A stretch of 13,111 nt of DNA, taken from the NCBI GenBank assembly GCA_021816505.1, contig JAKAXS010000033.1, positions 1-13,111 of the forward strand, given 5' to 3'. The position numbers and the translations under genes were made by a program. Positions 5,616 to 12,609 of this stretch are shown one piece after another (within the stretch, counting starts at the first letter, position 1; every line of letters starts with the position of its first letter). The notes beneath the pieces are model-generated. The model made no database searches, was not told the origin of the DNA, and worked only from the letters and a program-made list of their open reading frames with translations. The DNA is from Pseudomonadota bacterium. Its GTDB lineage: Bacteria > Pseudomonadota > Alphaproteobacteria > Rhizobiales > Hyphomicrobiaceae.

Positions 5616-7130
5616 ATGTCGGTAATCCAGGACGGCAAGATCTTCGTCGGAAAGAGCGGCAAGCCCGAATACCTTGAGCTGAAATTCGGAAACCGGCACG
5701 GCCTGATCACCGGCGCGACCGGCACCGGCAAGACGGTGACGTTGCAATCGCTGGCCGAAGGCTTTTCGGCCGCCGGCGTTCCGGTCTTCGCCTCCGACAT
5801 CAAAGGCGACCTCTCAGGCATCGCGGCGGTGGGCGAGCCGAAGGACTTCCTGGTCAAGCGCGCTCACGAAGTGGGCCTCAACGGCGAGTACCAGAACCGG
5901 GCCTATCCCACGATCTTCTGGGACGTGTTTGGACAATCCGGACATCCGGTGCGCGCAACTGTTCTCGACATGGGGCCGTTGCTGCTGTCGCGTCTGCTTG
6001 AATTGAACGAAGTGCAGGAAGGCGTGATCAACATCGCCTTCCGCGTCGCCGCCGACGAGAAACTGCCGATCGTCGATATGAAGGATCTGCGCGCGCTGAT
6101 CTCCAACATCGCCGAGCGCGGCAAGGAGATCGCGACCAAGTACGGCAACGTGGCGACGTCGTCGGTCGGGTCGATCCAGCGCCGCCTGCTGGTGCTGGAA
6201 GAGCAAGGCGCGGATCACTTCTTCGGCGAGCCCGCTCTGGACATCAAGGATTTCCTGCGCGTTGCTCCGGACGGGCGCGGCGTCATCAGCATACTGGCCG
6301 CCGACAAGCTGATGGAGAAACCGCGGCTCTACGCGACGTTCCTGCTGTGGATGCTGACGAAGCTGTGGCAGACGATGCCGGAAATCGGCGACCAGCCGAA
6401 GCCGAAGCTCGTGTTCTTCTTCGACGAGGCACATCTGCTCTTCGACCAGGCGCCGAAGGCGCTCATCGACCGTGTCGAGCAGATCGCGCGCCTCATCCGC
6501 TCCAAGGGCGTCGGCGTCTACTTCATCACGCAGAACCCGATGGACGTGCCGAATACCGTTTCGGCGCAGCTCGGCAACCGCGTGCAGCACGCGCTGCGCG
6601 CCTTCACGCCGCAAGAACAGAAAGCCGTGCGCACGGCCGCGACGACCTTCCGCAAGAACCCCGGGCTCGATACCGAGCGCGTGATCATGGAACTGAAGGT
6701 GGGCGAAGCGCTGGTCTCCATGCTGGAGAACAAGGGCGAGCCGTCGATCGTGCAGCGCACGCTGATCCGCCCGCCGGAGGGCCGCATCGGGCCGGTGACG
6801 GCAGAAGAGCGCCAGAGCGTGATCGAATACAGCCCCGTGTTCGACAAGTACGACCAGACCGTGGATCGCGAGAGCGCCTACGAAATCCTGACGAAGCGCA
6901 TGGAAGGCGCGCAAGCCGAAGCCAGTGCAGACGGCGGCGCTGCCGGTGGCGGCTGGGGCGACGTGATCTTCGGCGGCAACCCCAGCGCGGGGACGGGCAA
7001 GGCACGCGGACGCCAGCCGGCCGGCATGGGCGAGATGATCGGCAAGGAGCTGAAGCGCACCATCGCCCGCAAGGTGGCCACGACGATCAAGGACATCATC
7101 GTCGGCTCGCTCAAGGGCGGGAAGCGGTAG
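5616..7130 (+). CDS. HerA-like ATPase, DUF853 (YjgR) family
   Basis: A protein of 504 residues, full length for the DUF853/YjgR group of FtsK-HerA P-loop ATPases. Walker A is GATGTGKT (residues 33-40). Walker B is LVFFFDEAHLLF, with D270 and E271. A sensor-like segment follows (GVYFITQNPMDVPNTV), then NRVQHALRAFTP, typical of the family. The C-terminus has a Gly-rich linker (about residues 430-465) and a basic tail (KARGRQ, KELKRTIARK). HerA proteins form hexameric rings that translocate on DNA, but the role of this branch is not settled. No NurA nuclease partner is next to it, so a role in end resection is not supported here. GAGGGAA (5601-5607) sits 8 bases before the ATG. The gene is divergent from mutA and convergent with the KilA-N gene, 4 bases separating the stops. 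Confidence 0.9.
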   Translation: MSVIQDGKIFVGKSGKPEYLELKFGNRHGLITGATGTGKTVTLQSLAEGFSAAGVPVFASDIKGDLSGIAAVGEPKDFLVKRAHEVGLNGEYQNRAYPTIFWDVFGQSGHPVRATVLDMGPLLLSRLLELNEVQEGVINIAFRVAADEKLPIVDMKDLRALISNIAERGKEIATKYGNVATSSVGSIQRRLLVLEEQGADHFFGEPALDIKDFLRVAPDGRGVISILAADKLMEKPRLYATFLLWMLTKLWQTMPEIGDQPKPKLVFFFDEAHLLFDQAPKALIDRVEQIARLIRSKGVGVYFITQNPMDVPNTVSAQLGNRVQHALRAFTPQEQKAVRTAATTFRKNPGLDTERVIMELKVGEALVSMLENKGEPSIVQRTLIRPPEGRIGPVTAEERQSVIEYSPVFDKYDQTVDRESAYEILTKRMEGAQAEASADGGAAGGGWGDVIFGGNPSAGTGKARGRQPAGMGEMIGKELKRTIARKVATTIKDIIVGSLKGGKR

Positions 7131-7134
7131 GCGG

Positions 7135-7896
7135 CTACTTCTTTTTCCGATCTGCTCGCTCGCGGTCGAACGCATCCTTGATGAAGGCGGCTGAGCGGGC
7201 GGTTGCATCGTAGCACTCATGGCGGCCACGACGATCTTCGTCTTCGATGCGTTCGCTGGCCATCACTTCAGTCGCCATCGTTTGCACGAGTTCTTTAAGT
7301 TCGAGATTGTCTCGCAGGCTGGCGTTCGCAGGTAGATTGCGCGCCGTTTTGACGTCACCAACTTTGCCGCCCAACAGCACGATGTAAATTGCGTTGGTCA
7401 CGTATCCGATGTCGCCTCCGTTGCAACCGTGAGCATCCAACACACCTGCAAATCGCTCGCGCGCAGCCTTCGAAGCATCCCTTGTGCCCTGCCACTTCTT
7501 CGCCTGCTCTGCCTTCTCCAGTACTTCGTCCAAAAACTCCACGTCGCCGGCGCGCAGTTTCAGGTAGGTGTCCTTGACATCGATAGCGAGTTCCGGGCTC
7601 AGGTACTCGGCGTAGGCCAAGGCTAGGATGTGATGGGCAAATGTTCCGCCATTCTTACCCTTCTTTGAGTAAGCCGCTGTTCCAGAAGACGTTTTCTTTA
7701 TAATGGAAGAAAATCTTCCATTTGCCAGGAGGGCCTTCTCCAACTCTTTTGTCGTCGGCAGAAGGCGCCATTTGCTCGGAGCCTTCGATGCATTGGCTGC
7801 AGAAAGATCATGCAGATCGTTCAAACATAAGTAGCCGTGCACGTCTTCCTTGATCCTGGCGCCTCTCAATTCGAGGTAAGATTTGTCGGCACTCAT
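7135..7896 (-). CDS. KilA-N domain protein, phage-type
   Basis: A protein of 253 residues. The KilA-N domain fills about residues 10-115: GYLCLNDLHDLSAA near the start, a K-W-x-x-L-P-T-T-K-E-L block, then KKGKNGGTFAHHILALAYAE and YLSPEL, the recognisable KilA-N core. The C-terminal part (from about residue 160) has T-N-A-I-Y and a N-A-S-L-R-D-N-L stretch like those in other KilA-N proteins, and ends in a Lys/Arg-rich tail. KilA-N is a DNA-binding fold of phages and large DNA viruses, often in antirepressor-like proteins. No other phage gene is in the window. GC is lower than its neighbours: 55 of 120 bases at 7621-7740 are G or C (46%) against 39 of 60 at 6421-6480 (65%). This points to transfer. 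No strong Shine-Dalgarno precedes the ATG at 7896. Confidence 0.85.
   Translation of the reverse strand: MSADKSYLELRGARIKEDVHGYLCLNDLHDLSAANASKAPSKWRLLPTTKELEKALLANGRFSSIIKKTSSGTAAYSKKGKNGGTFAHHILALAYAEYLSPELAIDVKDTYLKLRAGDVEFLDEVLEKAEQAKKWQGTRDASKAARERFAGVLDAHGCNGGDIGYVTNAIYIVLLGGKVGDVKTARNLPANASLRDNLELKELVQTMATEVMASERIEDEDRRGRHECYDATARSAAFIKDAFDRERADRKKK
7702..7722. repeat. 9-bp perfect inverted repeat inside the KilA-N gene
   Basis: AATGGAAGA (7702-7710) and its exact complement (7714-7722) flank an AAA spacer. It lies within codons for N-G-R-F-S-S-I of the KilA-N protein, in the most AT-rich part of the gene. It could be an operator-like site, a transcript hairpin or chance. Confidence 0.5.
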
Positions 7897-7951
7897 TTGC
7901 GGTCTCGTGTTGGCTCAGCAGTTTTTCAAACATAGCTCCGTTCTCTGAGCT

Positions 7952-7981
7952 AAGCGAGCCATCGATGTCGATAGCTCGCTT
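7952..7981 (-). terminator. Stem-loop downstream of the DUF6569 gene, possible terminator
   Basis: AAGCGAGC (7952-7959) pairs with GCTCGCTT (7974-7981); after one C/A mismatch, ATCG pairs with CGAT around a 4-base ATGT loop. The stem begins 21 bases beyond the stop of the minus-strand DUF6569 gene. It has no T-run on either side, so if it ends transcription it is not a standard intrinsic terminator. It could instead stabilise a 3' end, or mark the edge of the lower-GC KilA-N segment. The hairpin itself is certain; its role is not. Confidence 0.4.
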
Positions 7982-8002
7982 GCCATGGGTGCTGGTTTCG
8001 AC

Positions 8003-9133
8003 TCACCGCGCCAGCTTGCTGCGATGGAGAAACTGACCGGCGCGCGTGGTTTCGGTGTCGTACGACGTGTCGGCGTTGCGGGCCGTGCGGGAGATGCCTT
8101 CGACAGGTGCCGAAACCTCTTCCTTGGCGTCGGCAGGTTGAGCCAGGAACATCGAGACGGACGCAGCGTCCGGCGCTTTCGCATCCTTGACCACGTCCGC
8201 ACTGATGGCTTCGGTCGCGGCGGTCTTCAACAGCCGCGGCCAGAGTTTGCGGAACAGCGCATTCGACGCGTAGACGTCGGCGGAGGCGATCTTGCCGTTG
8301 ACGGCGATGGCATAGCCTACGATGTCGGTTTCGGTCTCACCGGCCGCTTGCAGCGCCTGGACGTACCGTTCCTGCTCGGCCGCAAGATCCTTGTTCTCCA
8401 GGGCCAGTTGCAGGCTCGATTCCGAGACCGAGGCGGTCACGCTCTTCTTCAGCTTGGCTGAAAGCTTCTGCTGGATCGCGGCAACGTTGCGCCAGACCTC
8501 GCTCTGCCCGCCCATAGGCGTCTGCTCCGTGAGGCTGCCAACGTCGTTCGCGCGCTGGCGCTGCGGCTCCACGTTCACGGTTCGCTGTTCTGGCACGCCG
8601 TTTTCGGCCCGCCGGTTGCGCAGCGCTCCCACGTTCGATGCACCGGTCTCGGCTGCCAGCATTGCCAGCTTGGCTTCCTTGGTGGGAAGCATTTCCGCCG
8701 ACGCGGAGAACTTGCGAGAGTCCTCGTTGCCGCGGGGCGCCCAGCGCCCGGCTTCCACGCAGTAGACCGGCACCGCCGTCTCCTTCGATTTCGCGGGTAG
8801 CACGAACGAGGCGGTCACCACGCGGTCCTGCTTGCCGCCCTTCACGATGTCGCCGGCCTGGATGAAGACGTCTTCCGCGCCCTTGTTCTGCACGAGAAGC
8901 TGGCTAACGGTATCGGTTTCGTGCACCTCGACGAAGCCCTTGGCCAACCCCTCCTCCAGCGTCAGCGGCACGGGACCATCGAGACTTTTGCCGTGGATGA
9001 AAAAGATGCTCAGGTTCTCGTGGGTGTGTGGGCCACTCACGCGCTGAGGAGGCTCCGCGCGGGCCGCCGAACCCAGTGCAATGCCGATGAGTGGGGCCAC
9101 GGCCAAAACATGCAGTGCGATTTGCCGAAACAT
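8003..9133 (-). CDS. Secreted DUF6569 (ARPP-1) domain protein
   Basis: A protein of 376 residues. The start at 9133 is supported by TGAGG (9144-9140) 6 bases upstream and by the signal peptide it opens (MFRQIALHVLAVAPLIGIAL, cleavage near ARA, residue 26). The body (about residues 38-300) matches my recollection of the DUF6569/ARPP-1 family: NLSIFFIHG, PLTLEEGLAKGFVEVHE, LLVQNKGAEDVFIQAGDIV, then GGKQDRVV (residues 99-106), a segment rich in hydrophobic residues, and VYCVEAGRW (residues 123-131). The GxKQ(D/N)R and C-V-E-x-G-R-W motifs are its most conserved points. Residues 165-230 are polar and probably flexible. The molecular function of the family is not known to me. Placement outside the membrane and a free cysteine in the core motif are what can be seen. 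It is divergent from parE. Confidence 0.78.
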   Translation of the reverse strand: MFRQIALHVLAVAPLIGIALGSAARAEPPQRVSGPHTHENLSIFFIHGKSLDGPVPLTLEEGLAKGFVEVHETDTVSQLLVQNKGAEDVFIQAGDIVKGGKQDRVVTASFVLPAKSKETAVPVYCVEAGRWAPRGNEDSRKFSASAEMLPTKEAKLAMLAAETGASNVGALRNRRAENGVPEQRTVNVEPQRQRANDVGSLTEQTPMGGQSEVWRNVAAIQQKLSAKLKKSVTASVSESSLQLALENKDLAAEQERYVQALQAAGETETDIVGYAIAVNGKIASADVYASNALFRKLWPRLLKTAATEAISADVVKDAKAPDAASVSMFLAQPADAKEEVSAPVEGISRTARNADTSYDTETTRAGQFLHRSKLAR

Positions 9134-9476
9134 GCTGAACCTCATTACAAGAATTTCATTTTCCATAGCGAGAACAGCAACTTCGTAGCGTGCGTTTGCG
9201 GCTTGAGCGCGGGCGTCCGGCGGCCGGGACGTGACCGCGGCCGCCACACTGGCGGCATTTCGGCGGCCTCCCGTCTTCGTGGCCGCAGTTCCGCCGCGAA
9301 GGCTTGACGGTTGACCGATCCGCCACTGCGGTCCCGCGGAGCTTGCATTGGCACCCCCCGCATGCGAACCCAGAGTCCTCGAACGTCAAGATTCGCCAGC
9401 GCGTCCCGTTGTGCGTTTCGTGCTGCGCGGTCACCCGCGTCCGGAAATTCATCCGCCCGCACGAACGGAAGAGCGC
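9134..9476. other. 343-base divergent intergenic region, DUF6569 gene / parE
   Basis: No open frame here has signs of coding. The left 60 bases hold the ribosome site and AT-rich leader of the DUF6569 gene. The middle (9205-9300) is very GC-rich with overlapping inverted repeats: GGCGGCCG (9219-9226) with CGGCCGCC (9238-9245), and CCGCC with GGCGG (9241-9255). Two TTGAC boxes (9304-9308, 9311-9315) read towards parE, but I cannot see a matching -10, so no promoter is called. GGAAG (9467-9471) is the parE ribosome site. Confidence 0.6.
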
Positions 9477-11489
9477 ATGGCTGAAATCGACGATCTTTTC
9501 GCCAGACTTGAGACGGATATGACGGATAAGACGGCGCGCGCGCGTAGAACGGTTGACGCTTCGGACAGCTATACGGCCGCCGACATCGAGGTGCTGGAAG
9601 GCCTGGAACCGGTACGCCGGCGTCCCGGCATGTACATCGGCGGCACCGACGAGAAGGCGATGCATCACCTGTTCGCCGAAGTCATCGATAACTCGATGGA
9701 CGAGGCGGTGGCGGGCCACGCGACATTCATCGAGGTGCGGCTCGACGCCGATGGGTTCCTGATGGTGGCCGACAACGGCCGCGGCATCCCGGTCGACGCG
9801 CACCCGAAGTTCAAGACCAAGTCCGCGCTCGAAGTGATCATGACGACGCTGCACTCGGGCGGCAAGTTCGACGGCAAGGCGTACAACACATCCGGCGGCC
9901 TGCACGGCGTGGGCGTGTCCGTCGTCAACGCGTTGGCTGAGACGATGGAAGTCGAGGTCGCGCGCGGTCAGCAGCTTTATCGCATGGTCTTTTCGCGCGG
10001 CGCGCCGCAGACGAAGCTGGAGAAGCTCGGCTCGATCATGAACCGGCGCGGCACGCGCATTCGTTTCCGGCCGGACGAAGCGATCTTCGGCAAGGGCGCT
10101 GCGTTCAAGCCGGCGCGATTGCTGAAGATGGCGCGCTCCAAGGCGTATCTTTTCGGCGGCGTCGAAATCCGCTGGAGCTGCGCGCCGGAGATCATCAAGG
10201 ACGATACGCCGGCCGAGGCGGTCTTTCACTTTCCCGGCGGCTTGAAGGATTACCTGCTGGCGACCATCGAAGGCCAGACGCTCGTCACCAAGGACATCTT
10301 CACGGGGCGCGTGGAGAAGCCGAACGGGCACGGCTCGGTCGAATGGGCCGTGGGCTGGATCGCGGACGAGGATGGTTTCTCGTCGTCCTACTGCAATACC
10401 ATTCCAACGCCCGAAGGCGGCACACACGAGAGCGGACTGCGACAAGCGCTGTACAAGGGCCTGCGCGCCTACGGCGAACTGACCGGCAACAAGAAGGCCG
10501 CGCAGGTGACTGCCGACGACGTGATGGGCACGGCCGCCTCGATGCTGTCTGTCTTCATCCGCGAGCCGGAATTCCAGGGTCAGACCAAGGACAAGCTGGC
10601 GACGCAGGAAGCCACACGCATCGTCGAGAACACGGTGCGCGACGCGTTCGATCATTTTCTCGCCGACAGCCCGCAGCAGGCCACGAAGCTGCTCGAATGG
10701 TCCATCGACCAGGCCGAAGAGCGCCTCAAGCGCCGGCGCGAGAAGGAAGTCGGCCGGCAATCGGCGACGCGCAAGCTACGGCTGCCGGGCAAGCTGGCGG
10801 ATTGTTCGATCCAGCAGGCGGGCGGCACGGAAATCTTCATCGTCGAAGGCGATAGCGCCGGCGGCTCGGCCAAGAGCGCGCGCGATCGTGAGACACAGGC
10901 GATCCTGCCGCTGCGCGGCAAGATCCTGAACGTGGCGAACGCCTCGTCGGCCAAGCTGGCGCAGAACCAGTTGCTGTCGGACCTTATCCAGGCGCTCGGC
11001 GTGGGGACCGGTTCGAAGTATCGGGACGAGGATCTGCGTTACGAGCGCGTGATCGTGATGACGGACGCCGACGTGGACGGCGCGCACATCGCGTCACTGC
11101 TGATCACGTTTTTCTTCCAGGAGATGCCCGAGTTGATCGAGAACGGGCATCTGTTCCTCGCGGTGCCGCCGCTCTACAAAATCACGCAGGGTGCGAAGTC
11201 GTTCTACGCGCGTGACGAGAAGCATCGCGACCAGTTGATCGCCGCCGAGTTCAAAGCGAACCAGAAGCTGGAGATCAATCGCTTCAAGGGTCTGGGCGAA
11301 ATGAACGCGCAGCAGCTCAAGGAAACGACGATGGACCCCAGGAAGCGCATCCTGTTGCGCGTCGAGGTGGCCGACTCGGACAAGGCGGCCGTGACCGATG
11401 CCGTGAACGCGCTGATGGGCTCGAAACCGGAAGCGCGCTTCCGTTTCATCCAGGACCGCGCGGCGTTCGCGAAGGATCTGGATATCTAG
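9477..11489 (+). CDS. parE: DNA topoisomerase IV subunit B (ParE)
   Basis: A protein of 670 residues, the ATPase subunit that pairs with ParC to unlink replicated chromosomes. The GHKL ATPase part shows the N-box (AEVIDNSMDEA, E68 and N72), the Mg/ATP motif DNGRGIP (from D99) and SGGLHGVGVSVVNAL. The transducer follows, then the TOPRIM domain with IVEGDSAGG (E457) and MTDADVDGAHI (D530, D532, D534). The end has RFKGLGEMN. Length and the absence of the long insert found in many GyrB proteins favour ParE over GyrB. The ATG at 9477 has GGAAG 5 bases before it. An alternative TTG at 9348 would add 43 residues unlike the family. The downstream phosphatase-family gene starts 5 bases after the stop, so the two are probably co-transcribed. 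parC is not in the window. Confidence 0.93.
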   Translation: MAEIDDLFARLETDMTDKTARARRTVDASDSYTAADIEVLEGLEPVRRRPGMYIGGTDEKAMHHLFAEVIDNSMDEAVAGHATFIEVRLDADGFLMVADNGRGIPVDAHPKFKTKSALEVIMTTLHSGGKFDGKAYNTSGGLHGVGVSVVNALAETMEVEVARGQQLYRMVFSRGAPQTKLEKLGSIMNRRGTRIRFRPDEAIFGKGAAFKPARLLKMARSKAYLFGGVEIRWSCAPEIIKDDTPAEAVFHFPGGLKDYLLATIEGQTLVTKDIFTGRVEKPNGHGSVEWAVGWIADEDGFSSSYCNTIPTPEGGTHESGLRQALYKGLRAYGELTGNKKAAQVTADDVMGTAASMLSVFIREPEFQGQTKDKLATQEATRIVENTVRDAFDHFLADSPQQATKLLEWSIDQAEERLKRRREKEVGRQSATRKLRLPGKLADCSIQQAGGTEIFIVEGDSAGGSAKSARDRETQAILPLRGKILNVANASSAKLAQNQLLSDLIQALGVGTGSKYRDEDLRYERVIVMTDADVDGAHIASLLITFFFQEMPELIENGHLFLAVPPLYKITQGAKSFYARDEKHRDQLIAAEFKANQKLEINRFKGLGEMNAQQLKETTMDPRKRILLRVEVADSDKAAVTDAVNALMGSKPEARFRFIQDRAAFAKDLDI

Positions 11490-11494
11490 CAGCG

Positions 11495-12427
11495 ATGGTA
11501 CGCGCTCTGTACCGGTTAGCAGTTATCGCCGTCGGCTTCGTGACCGTGCTTGGTCTTCTGACGCCGATAGATCCGCTGCCGGAACTGATCAACCAGTTCC
11601 GCCCCCAGCTGCTGCTGATGGCCGTGCTTGTCGCCGCTTTCGGATTCCTCCTGCCGACGAGGACGTGGCACTGCACGGCGCTTGCAATCGCGGCTGTGAA
11701 CGTCGCTCTGTTCGCCGTTCCGCTATTCATGACGGCGGGGCGAGCATCGTCGGCGCCCGCCGGAGAAAGCGTGACGCTCGTCACGTTCAATCTTGGATAC
11801 AGTCGCGAACACGCCGCGATCCAGGCGTTCCTGCAGGAGCAGGATCCCGCCGTGCTCGTTCTCCAGGAATTGAAAACTCATCACGCCGAGGAGTTGCTGC
11901 CGGCGCTGAAGCAGATGTTTCCTCACCAGGTGATCTGCGAGTTGTGCGGCATGGCGGTGCTGACGAAGACGCCGTTGACGTCGGTGTCGGAGTCACCATC
12001 AGGACGCTGGGTGAGTGGCCTGTGGTCATCGCCAGGTGGCAGGGTGCAGCGCATCGTCGGCGTGCACTTCTCATGGCCTGTGTATGCGCTTGGCCAGAAA
12101 GAGGACGAGGTTGAGCTTTCGTCCGTCGTGCAGGCTTGGCCGGAGCCCAAGATCGTGGCGGGCGACTTCAATCTGACGCCCTGGACGTGGAAGCTGAACA
12201 AAATTACGTGGACGACCGGGCTCCGGCGACACGGCACGTTCGCCGCGAGTTGGCCGGTCTATCGGCGGGTTGCGGAAAAGCACGACTTCGCGCGGCTTCC
12301 GATTCCTTCCGTCGTGCTGATCGACAACGTTCTGACATCGCCTGGGATTTCGAACGAGAGCTTCATGACGGGACCGGATCTGGGGTCCGATCACCGTGCC
12401 GTCGTGGTGCGGCTGCGCCTGCCGTAG
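11495..12427 (+). CDS. Membrane-anchored endonuclease/exonuclease/phosphatase family protein
   Basis: A protein of 310 residues. Three membrane spans occupy the N-terminus (about residues 5-24, 37-54, 60-80). The EEP (DNase I-like) catalytic domain follows from about residue 91. Its family motifs are visible: TFNLGY (N99), VLQEL (metal ligand E125), GVHFSWP (H191), VAGDFNLTPW (D224, N226), a VLIDNVL segment (D277) and GSDHRAVV (D299, H300). All residues for metal-dependent phosphoester cleavage are present. The domain probably faces the periplasm, and the substrate could be DNA, a lipid headgroup or a sugar phosphate; the sequence does not tell. It starts 5 bases after the parE stop with no strong ribosome site of its own, suggesting translation coupled to parE. 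Confidence 0.85.
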   Translation: MVRALYRLAVIAVGFVTVLGLLTPIDPLPELINQFRPQLLLMAVLVAAFGFLLPTRTWHCTALAIAAVNVALFAVPLFMTAGRASSAPAGESVTLVTFNLGYSREHAAIQAFLQEQDPAVLVLQELKTHHAEELLPALKQMFPHQVICELCGMAVLTKTPLTSVSESPSGRWVSGLWSSPGGRVQRIVGVHFSWPVYALGQKEDEVELSSVVQAWPEPKIVAGDFNLTPWTWKLNKITWTTGLRRHGTFAASWPVYRRVAEKHDFARLPIPSVVLIDNVLTSPGISNESFMTGPDLGSDHRAVVVRLRLP

Positions 12428-12509
12428 GCCGCATGCGTGGAACAACACTCGTTCCCGCCCGGCGCTGATTGCGAACCTCTTTCCTGGTACAGGTCTCTCA
12501 TCGGCCTTG

Positions 12510-12538
12510 AACGATTCGGCTGCCGCGACAGCCTCGTT
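12510..12538. other. Stem-loop in the parE-operon / aquaporin gap
   Basis: AACGA (12510-12514) and GGCTG (12518-12522) pair with CAGCC (12529-12533) and TCGTT (12534-12538), leaving a 3-base bulge and a 6-base loop. It lies 82 bases beyond the phosphatase-family stop and 71 bases before the aquaporin start. There is no T-run, so it is not called as a terminator. The rest of this 182-base gap shows nothing else I can support. Confidence 0.35.
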
Positions 12539-12609
12539 GCTTAACCGTCCTCCAGCCATCGCGGCATCGTTCGGCACAATGGGCCGAGGCGACATAGGGG
12601 AGACAACCA

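Noticed and set aside
7121..7146. Weak stem with a T-tract across the HerA-like and KilA-N stop codons
   Set aside because: Only short interrupted pairing with a mismatch and wobbles, part of it inside coding sequence; not enough to call a terminator.
5814..7229. Long minus-strand frame opposite the HerA-like gene
   Set aside because: Antisense shadow without motifs; the plus frame carries Walker A and B and family motifs.
9345..9400. Segment whose complement contains GGGTTCGCATGC, recalling a tRNA T-arm
   Set aside because: No D-arm, anticodon arm or acceptor pairing can be assembled around it.
9156..10760. Long minus-strand frame opposite parE
   Set aside because: Shadow of parE codons; no recognisable domain, and it crosses the divergent intergenic region.
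12439..12455. GGAAC-N7-GTTCC dyad after the phosphatase-family gene, considered as a LexA or ECF site
   Set aside because: Alphaproteobacterial SOS boxes are direct GTTC-N7-GTTC repeats, and no CGTT lies 16-17 bases from this GGAAC.
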